This document shows, piece after piece, positions 46,635 through 51,708 of a DNA stretch of 51,708 bases (its first letter is position 1; each line of letters starts with the position of its first letter). Both the position numbers and the translations under genes were made by a program. The stretch covers positions 1 to 51,708 of the forward strand of contig NZ_CCAS010000030.1 of NCBI RefSeq assembly GCF_000612625.1, in the 5' to 3' direction. The notes below the pieces were generated by a model that saw only the letters and a list, made by a program, of their open reading frames with translations, had not been told where the DNA came from and did not search any database. The stretch comes from Neobacillus jeddahensis. Its GTDB lineage: Bacteria; Bacillota; Bacilli; Bacillales; Cytobacillaceae.

Positions 46635-47462
46635 TTAATCTGTGGATTGTATAGAAAAGGCACCTTCTTTAATGATTTCATCCAAAGTATACTCCAGAAC
46701 CCGTTCTTGTTCCTTTAGTTCAATCTGAAGTACCCGCTCTAATATATTTAATCCTACCACTTTTCCTTTACCTTGTGGTGTTTCGATGATTTCCCCTAAA
46801 TCCGGCAGAGCCTCTTTAGCAGATTCATATTCATCATTTTCATATTTTAAGCAACACATAAGTCTACCGCACAATCCAGAAATCTTGGTGGGATTTAAGG
46901 AAAGGTTTTGATCCTTCGCCATTTTAATGGAAACAGGATCGAAATCACCTAAAAAGGTCGAACAGCATAGCATTCTGCCACACGGTCCAATCCCGCCAAG
47001 CATCTTGGCTTCATCACGAACGCCAATTTGGCGTAATTCAATACGCGTTCGAAAAATAGCAGCTAAATCTTTAACAAGCTCACGGAAGTCAACTCTTCCA
47101 TCTGCCGTAAAGTAGAAAATGACCTTGTTTCGGTCAAATGTATATTCAACATCGACTAGCTTCATATCCAGTTGATGCTCATTCACTTTTTCATTACAAA
47201 CCTGATACGCCTCTTCGGCTGCTTGCTTATTTTCCTCTACAATCATGCGATCCTTATGATCAGCAATTCTCACCACTTTTTTTAATGGAAGGACAACATC
47301 GTGCTCCTCTACTTGTTTTCGGGCGATAACTGCCTTACCATATTCAACGCCACGAACCGTTTCAACAATGACAAAGTCGTCCTTTTCGATTGAGAGGTCT
47401 CCAGGATCAAAATAATAGATTTTCCCCGCTTTTTTAAAGCGTACTCCTACAACATCATACAA
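46635..47462 (-). CDS. ricT: RicT (YaaT), Y-complex subunit
   Basis: RicT works with RicA and RicF in the Y-complex, which carries iron-sulfur clusters, and stimulates RNase Y maturation and Spo0A phosphorelay. The 275-residue PSP1-domain protein has the cysteine-rich block [16 protein letters not shown] and [13 protein letters not shown] (about residues 160-210). The start is TTG after GGAGGG. It overlaps holB by 8 bases and is followed by yabA after 13, forming darA-holB-ricT-yabA. ricA and ricF are expected elsewhere. Confidence 0.95.
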   Translation of the reverse strand: MYDVVGVRFKKAGKIYYFDPGDLSIEKDDFVIVETVRGVEYGKAVIARKQVEEHDVVLPLKKVVRIADHKDRMIVEENKQAAEEAYQVCNEKVNEHQLDMKLVDVEYTFDRNKVIFYFTADGRVDFRELVKDLAAIFRTRIELRQIGVRDEAKMLGGIGPCGRMLCCSTFLGDFDPVSIKMAKDQNLSLNPTKISGLCGRLMCCLKYENDEYESAKEALPDLGEIIETPQGKGKVVGLNILERVLQIELKEQERVLEYTLDEIIKEGAFSIQSTD

Positions 47463-48471
47463 ATGAAGATCCCTCCTGCAATTTTAACACAAGCTGTTCC
47501 ATCATCAGCTGAGGATTCATATTTGCCTGCAGCTTTCTTTTTGCTTCAAGAATAGCTGACATTTGATCCGATATGCGCCGTCCAGATGTTTGCAGGGCAA
47601 ATTGCCTTAACCGCTCGTCTTCTTCTATGAAAACCATTTGCTCCTGCTTATCTAATTGTATATATAGTAAATCCTTAAAAATAAGAAGTAAAAGATCTAA
47701 ACCACGATGAATCTGTTCTTTCTCTTTGAAATGTGAAAACCAATCGCTTTGAAGCATGACCATCGCTTCTAGCGGATTTTTTTTCAGCACCTCATATAAT
47801 TTTACCACTATTTTTTGGGCTTGTGCAAACCATTCATCGACATTTAATTTAAGCGCTTCATCTAAGTTATTGGTTAACTGGGCTAATAACGGTGCCTTTA
47901 CTGGCGCGACGCCATTTTCAACAAGTTGTTTCATCATTACTTTAGGTGCTAATGGCTTAAATGTCAATATTTGGCACCTTGAAAGAATCGTTGGTAAGAG
48001 CTGCTGCAATTGTTCGGTTAACAGAAAAGCAACCGTTCCAGGGTTCGGTTCCTCTAAAAACTTTAACAAGCTATTGGATGCACTTACACTCATTTTATCA
48101 GCATGAGAGATCAAGTACACCTTTTTCAAGGATTCTACTCCCTTTTTTGAAAACTCAGTTTGCAAGCTTCTAATCTGATCAACCTTAATGGATAACCCAT
48201 CCGGTTCGACAATATGAACATCCGGATGATTTCCACTCTGAATACGTCGGCAATTGTTACATGTCTCACATGGTTTATAGCCTTCGATAAGGGACTCGCA
48301 AAATAGCGCCTTCGTGAGTAAAAGACCGACTTCCTTTTTACCTGTCCCTCTCATGCCTTCAAATAGGTATGCATGGGCCACTCGATTTTTCAATAAGCTG
48401 TTTTTTAACATTTTCAAGACTGTAGGCTGCAGCTCCTCTAGTTGATCCCATGTTTTTTCCAAGCAAATCAC
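47455..48471 (-). CDS. holB: DNA polymerase III delta' subunit
   Basis: Delta' is part of the clamp loader that places DnaN on primed DNA. The 338-residue AAA+ protein has a Walker-A-like GMRGTGKKEVG, in which the usual GKT/GKS is GKK, typical of a non-hydrolysing delta' subunit. A zinc module (CETCNNCRR) and a sensor 1 region follow, and a C-terminal collar domain. The start may be GTG at 48471 or TTG three codons later. It follows darA after 25 bases and overlaps ricT by 8 bases. In B. subtilis yaaR lies between these, and it is missing here. Confidence 0.94.
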   Translation of the reverse strand: MICLEKTWDQLEELQPTVLKMLKNSLLKNRVAHAYLFEGMRGTGKKEVGLLLTKALFCESLIEGYKPCETCNNCRRIQSGNHPDVHIVEPDGLSIKVDQIRSLQTEFSKKGVESLKKVYLISHADKMSVSASNSLLKFLEEPNPGTVAFLLTEQLQQLLPTILSRCQILTFKPLAPKVMMKQLVENGVAPVKAPLLAQLTNNLDEALKLNVDEWFAQAQKIVVKLYEVLKKNPLEAMVMLQSDWFSHFKEKEQIHRGLDLLLLIFKDLLYIQLDKQEQMVFIEEDERLRQFALQTSGRRISDQMSAILEAKRKLQANMNPQLMMEQLVLKLQEGSSFV

Positions 48472-48496
48472 TCACTTTATCAGTTAATACATTCAT

Positions 48497-48907
<411 letters not shown>

Positions 48908-49037
48908 TTAATAGAGTAGAATAGATGATTAATTTTCAGATAATTAATTTGTACACTCGTCGCTAGTGACTGGAGCCAGTTAATTTTACGATAATCAGCA
49001 TTCCTATTTACCATCTTTTATTATCAACCTATAGAGG

Positions 49038-49661
49038 CTATTTTTCTGCCAATTTCTCTTCTACAATCTGCAGGGTTCTCTTAAGCACTTCCTCAATCGA
49101 TCCAGAGGCGTCCACCCGCTTCATCCGGTCAGGGAATCTGTTCATTAAGATTTCATACCCCTCTCTAACCTTTTGATGGAAGGCAAGATCTTCTAAATCC
49201 AACCGGTTAATCTCTCTATCTTTATTCTTATTAATCCGTTTAAGCCCCACCTCTGGTTCTATATCAAAATAGATGGTCAACTCCGGCATGAGATTCTCAA
49301 TCGCAAATTGATTAATCGTAAATACCTCGTCCATACCTAACCCTCGCGCATGGCCTTGATAGGCCAATGAGCTATCGACAAACCTGTCACATAAAACGAT
49401 TCTTCCTGCCGCTAATGCAGGCTTTACTTTTTCAATCAAATGCTGCCTACGAGCTGCTGCATAAAGAAGGGCTTCCGTTCGAGGATCCATTAACGTGTTT
49501 TCCTTATCTAAAATGACCTTACGAATTTGTTCGGCAATTTCAATCCCACCTGGTTCACGCGTTAATAGGGCATCGTGAAGCTGGTTCGCCACCAAATCAA
49601 TAATTGTCGATTTGCCCGCTCCATCTGGTCCTTCAAACGTAATAAAAATTCCATTGCTCAT
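49038..49661 (-). CDS. tmk: thymidylate kinase
   Basis: Tmk phosphorylates dTMP to dTDP. It has 207 residues. The P-loop GPDGAGKST is at 11-19, the DR(Y/F) substrate motif is [12 protein letters not shown], and the LID region [13 protein letters not shown] follows. The start follows GGAGG. It lies 78 bases after the YaaO-type decarboxylase and before darA. I could find no terminator at its end. Confidence 0.97.
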   Translation of the reverse strand: MSNGIFITFEGPDGAGKSTIIDLVANQLHDALLTREPGGIEIAEQIRKVILDKENTLMDPRTEALLYAAARRQHLIEKVKPALAAGRIVLCDRFVDSSLAYQGHARGLGMDEVFTINQFAIENLMPELTIYFDIEPEVGLKRINKNKDREINRLDLEDLAFHQKVREGYEILMNRFPDRMKRVDASGSIEEVLKRTLQIVEEKLAEK

Positions 49662-49705
49662 CTATATTAAACCTCCAAAATGTAACTATCTCATGTTGCT
49701 CAGTA

Positions 49706-49735
49706 CGACTTGGTGCCTCGAGTTATCCAGCATCT
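49706..49735 (-). repeat. fragment resembling repeat copy C
   Basis: On the minus strand TGCTGGATAACTCGAGGC nearly matches TGCTGGATAATTCTCGAAGC in copy C. It is short and may be chance. It lies between the decarboxylase gene and tmk. Confidence 0.3.
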
Positions 49736-49739
49736 ATGT

Positions 49740-51179
49740 TCATCCTAGTACAAATACCTTTATCAAGTCTTTTTTTAATGAGGAGCCCCCTTGAAACCTT
49801 GCCCCAGATCGTACCAGTCGATTCAGTTCTTGCTGTTTTTCTTTTGTTACTTGTTCCCCCTTTAATAACAAGGGAATTCCTGGTGGATATGGAATAAGTG
49901 ACTCTGCACAAATAAGACCCACTGCCTCATCTATCGGTACCTCTCTTACGGCAAACGTCTCCATTTTATGATAGGGGATAGCTAGCTCCGCAATCCCTTG
50001 ACTTTCCAGATGGACCTCTTCTCTTTCCACCTGAGTGGCCAAACCAGAGAGCGCCTTGCTTATTTTCACTGCTGTTTCCTCTAATGGATAATGTTCCCCT
50101 TCCTTTAATAATGGAAGGATGAACAACACATTAAACGGGTCTGCTAATTCTGTATAGATCCCCATCTCTTCAAACCTCTGTTGCAGTTCAAATCCACTTA
50201 ACTCACACCGTGACTGTATGGTTACTTTCAGGTGATCACCTTGACAGTTTGGAAAATCTAACACTTTTATTGCAGGGATTTCGAGTAAGCTCTCTTTAAA
50301 GTCATTTATCTCACTTAGTAAAAAAGACAAATCCTTTTGTTCGTATGTAGCAGCATAATTTCTTGCGATATCAAGCGAGGCCATAATCGGGTAAGAGGGG
50401 CTGCTGGATTGCAACATTCCTAAGTATTCCTTTACGTTCGCTTCATTTATCAAGTCACTATTAATATGTAGAAACGAACCCATCGTCATCGCGGGAAGTG
50501 TCTTGTGGGCTGAATGGATCACCATATCTGCCCCTAATGCGAGGGATGATGCTGGAAAAGGTTTCCCGACGATAAAATGAGGCCCGTGCGCCTCATCTAC
50601 CAATACAGGGATGTCCTGAAGATGGGCCAAATGAATAATACTTTCTAAATCATAGGTCATTCCATAATAATTTGGGTAAGTTACAATCACTGCTTTAGCG
50701 TCTGGATAGCGGTTTATAGCCTGTTTAACGGTTTCAGTACTAACCCCAACAGCAACCTTCCAATCGTGATTATATTCTGGCTCGAGGAAAATTGGTCTCA
50801 CCCTCGCTAATCTCAATCCATTTAACACTGACTTATGGCAATTTCTTTGGACAAGGACAATTGATCCTTCTGTACAGGTAGCCATTATCATCGCGAGGTT
50901 ACCTACGGTTGAACCATTCACAAGAAAAAAACTCTTTTTCGTATGATATAAGTCCGCTAATAGCCTTTCTGCTTCAAAGATTGCCCCCTCAGGCGAGTGT
51001 AAATCATCTAACCCCGATAATTCAGTCGCATCAATCTTTAAGATCTGCTCAAAATAGTGATTTGCGTCCGATTGCTCAATAAAACCATATTTATGTCCAG
51101 GGACATGAAAAGAAACAGGTCTTTTGTTGACATGTTCCATTAACGCTTCATATAAAGGCTTCTTCATTTGCATATTCAT
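49740..51179 (-). CDS. yaaO: Orn/Lys/Arg decarboxylase family protein (YaaO)
   Basis: The 479-residue protein is a fold-type I PLP enzyme. SFHVPGHKYG near the N-terminus, VNGSTVGNLAMI, VLVDEAHGPHF and the PLP-lysine motif SAHKTLPAMTMGS are all present. The small C-terminal domain (PYPPGIPLLLKGEQV) is typical. It may decarboxylate a basic amino acid, and the substrate is unproven. B. subtilis SpeA is a related arginine decarboxylase. I chose the ATG at 51179 because GGAAGAG sits just upstream and the N-terminus then matches the family. In B. subtilis xpaC and yaaN lie between this gene and csfB, but here it is directly adjacent. Confidence 0.9.
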   Translation of the reverse strand: MNMQMKKPLYEALMEHVNKRPVSFHVPGHKYGFIEQSDANHYFEQILKIDATELSGLDDLHSPEGAIFEAERLLADLYHTKKSFFLVNGSTVGNLAMIMATCTEGSIVLVQRNCHKSVLNGLRLARVRPIFLEPEYNHDWKVAVGVSTETVKQAINRYPDAKAVIVTYPNYYGMTYDLESIIHLAHLQDIPVLVDEAHGPHFIVGKPFPASSLALGADMVIHSAHKTLPAMTMGSFLHINSDLINEANVKEYLGMLQSSSPSYPIMASLDIARNYAATYEQKDLSFLLSEINDFKESLLEIPAIKVLDFPNCQGDHLKVTIQSRCELSGFELQQRFEEMGIYTELADPFNVLFILPLLKEGEHYPLEETAVKISKALSGLATQVEREEVHLESQGIAELAIPYHKMETFAVREVPIDEAVGLICAESLIPYPPGIPLLLKGEQVTKEKQQELNRLVRSGARFQGGSSLKKDLIKVFVLG

Positions 51180-51246
51180 TTTTCTCTTCCTTCTGTGAGT
51201 CTCATTCATTTTAACAAAAAATGATAGCCATTCCTATTTTCCACAA

Positions 51247-51276
51247 AAAAATAAAGCCCAAATTGGACTTATTATG
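51247..51276 (-). terminator. csfB terminator
   Basis: AAGTCCA and TGGGCTT form a 7-bp stem (one wobble pair) around ATT, followed by TATTTTTTT on the minus strand. Confidence 0.8.
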
Positions 51277-51475
51277 AAAATATTTCAGGGGTTGTTATTT
51301 TTTTTAGCTGTTTGAGAAAATGTTTATATTTAGGATCATTTGTATCTGTTTGAATTAAATCGTTTTCACAATCAGTACAAATAAAAGAAGTGTATAGATG
51401 TATGCCTTTTGGTTTAAGATTTTCACAAATAATGCATGTTTTTTCATAATGACTCTTTGCTAAAAATGAACTCAT
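51272..51475 (-). CDS. csfB: CsfB/Gin, anti-sigma-G (and sigma-E) factor
   Basis: CsfB is a forespore zinc protein that blocks premature sigma-G activity and later sigma-E in the mother cell. It has 67 residues with zinc-binding cysteines C14-x2-C17 and C33-x2-C36, and the family pattern KGIHLYTSFICTDCE. The ATG at 51475 follows GGAGGTGG. A reading five codons longer would start within that site. A sigma-F promoter lies directly upstream. It lies next to an apparent rRNA operon end, as in B. subtilis. Confidence 0.94.
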   Translation of the reverse strand: MSSFLAKSHYEKTCIICENLKPKGIHLYTSFICTDCENDLIQTDTNDPKYKHFLKQLKKITTPEIFS

Positions 51476-51496
51476 CCCGTCCACCTCCATACACCC

Positions 51497-51525
51497 ATTC
51501 TGTCCTTAAATATTGATTTGTATAC
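51497..51525 (-). promoter_or_regulatory. sigma-F promoter of csfB
   Basis: On the minus strand GTATA (51521-51525) and GGACAGAAT (51497-51505) are 15 bases apart. They fit the sigma-F pattern GywTA, 15 bases, GGnnAnAnT at every defined position. The start codon is about 22 bases downstream. Confidence 0.85.
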
Positions 51526-51661
51526 AATTTTTTGAATTATCTTTTCGATAGGCTCTTGTAATATAGTATGTTGTAATCTTCAATTGGGTGTATGTCTATA
51601 CACGTTTTCTTAAAAAACACTTCGTACTTTTTTACTTTAAGCCCTATCTTTACCATCTAAT

Positions 51662-51696
51662 ACAAAAAGGACAACCCTTTCGGGCTGTCCTTTTTG
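51662..51696 (-). terminator. probable rRNA operon terminator
   Basis: AAAAAGGACAGCCC and GGGTTGTCCTTTTT form a long stem with a GAAA loop and T runs on both sides. On the minus strand it follows a sequence resembling the 3' end of 5S rRNA. Confidence 0.85.
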
Positions 51697-51698
51697 TT

Positions 51699-51708
51699 GC
51701 CTGGCAAC
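51699..51708 (-). rRNA. probable 3' end of 5S rRNA (partial, cut by the window edge)
   Basis: The last bases read GTTGCCAGGC on the minus strand, close to the 3' end of Bacillaceae 5S rRNA as I recall it (GTTGCCAAGC or similar), followed directly by a strong terminator. In B. subtilis an rRNA operon precedes csfB. Only about ten bases are inside the window, so this rests mainly on context. Confidence 0.5.

Noticed and set aside
48950..48990. possible further copy of the dispersed repeat (CTAGTGACTGGAGCCAG)
   Set aside because: It shares only a few short words with copy F and has neither of the characteristic ends.

Overview
The window is a core chromosomal block from an endospore-forming member of the Bacillaceae. 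Gene content and order match the replication-origin-proximal region of Bacillus subtilis from csfB to lysS, written in reverse. Every gene except abrB reads on the minus strand. Sporulation genes (csfB, sspF, yabG, spoVT, fin, spoIIE, yabP, yabQ), AT-rich intergenic DNA and Bacillus-type promoters fit a Bacillus-like genus such as Neobacillus or Mesobacillus. The exact genus cannot be fixed from the sequence alone.

Right end to left end is the direction of transcription. 51.7-44.3 kb: the apparent 3' tip of a 5S rRNA with its terminator, csfB, a YaaO-type decarboxylase, tmk, darA, holB, ricT, yabA, trmN6, yazA, rsmI, and divergent abrB. 43.4-37.3 kb: metS, a perfect parS site, tatD, yabE, rnmV, ksgA. 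37.2-32.3 kb: yabG, veg, sspF, ispE, purR, ridA, spoVG. 32.1-24.2 kb: glmU, prs, ctc, pth, fin, mfd. 23.8-17.8 kb: spoVT, a SpoVB-family flippase, yabN, rqcP, yabP, yabQ, divIC, yabR. 17.6-9.0 kb: spoIIE, yabS, yabT, tilS, hpt, ftsH. 8.9-0.3 kb: coaX, hslO, a PrsA-like foldase, cysK, folP-folB-folK, yazB, dusB, lysS, and then a strong rRNA-type promoter leaving the left edge. Ribosomal RNA operons therefore appear to flank the block on both sides, as in B. subtilis.

The block combines translation and tRNA maintenance, folate, cysteine, PRPP and cell-wall precursor synthesis, DNA repair, chromosome segregation and sporulation control. Many stage-specific promoters can be read directly: sigma-H (spoVG), sigma-F (csfB), sigma-K (yabG), sigma-B (ctc), a Spo0A-type 21-bp-spaced promoter (spoIIE), tandem sigma-A promoters (veg), and Spo0A boxes at abrB. 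An ECF-type promoter pointing antisense into yabE is also visible.

Compared with my memory of B. subtilis, pabB-pabA-pabC, yaaR and xpaC-yaaN are absent from their usual places. The main accessory content is a family of dispersed imperfect palindromic repeats in intergenic regions. I found no phage, insertion sequence, CRISPR array, tRNA gene or novel multi-gene system. The least explained items are the repeat family, a possible 25-residue cationic peptide ORF between spoVG and glmU, and several orphan palindromes.
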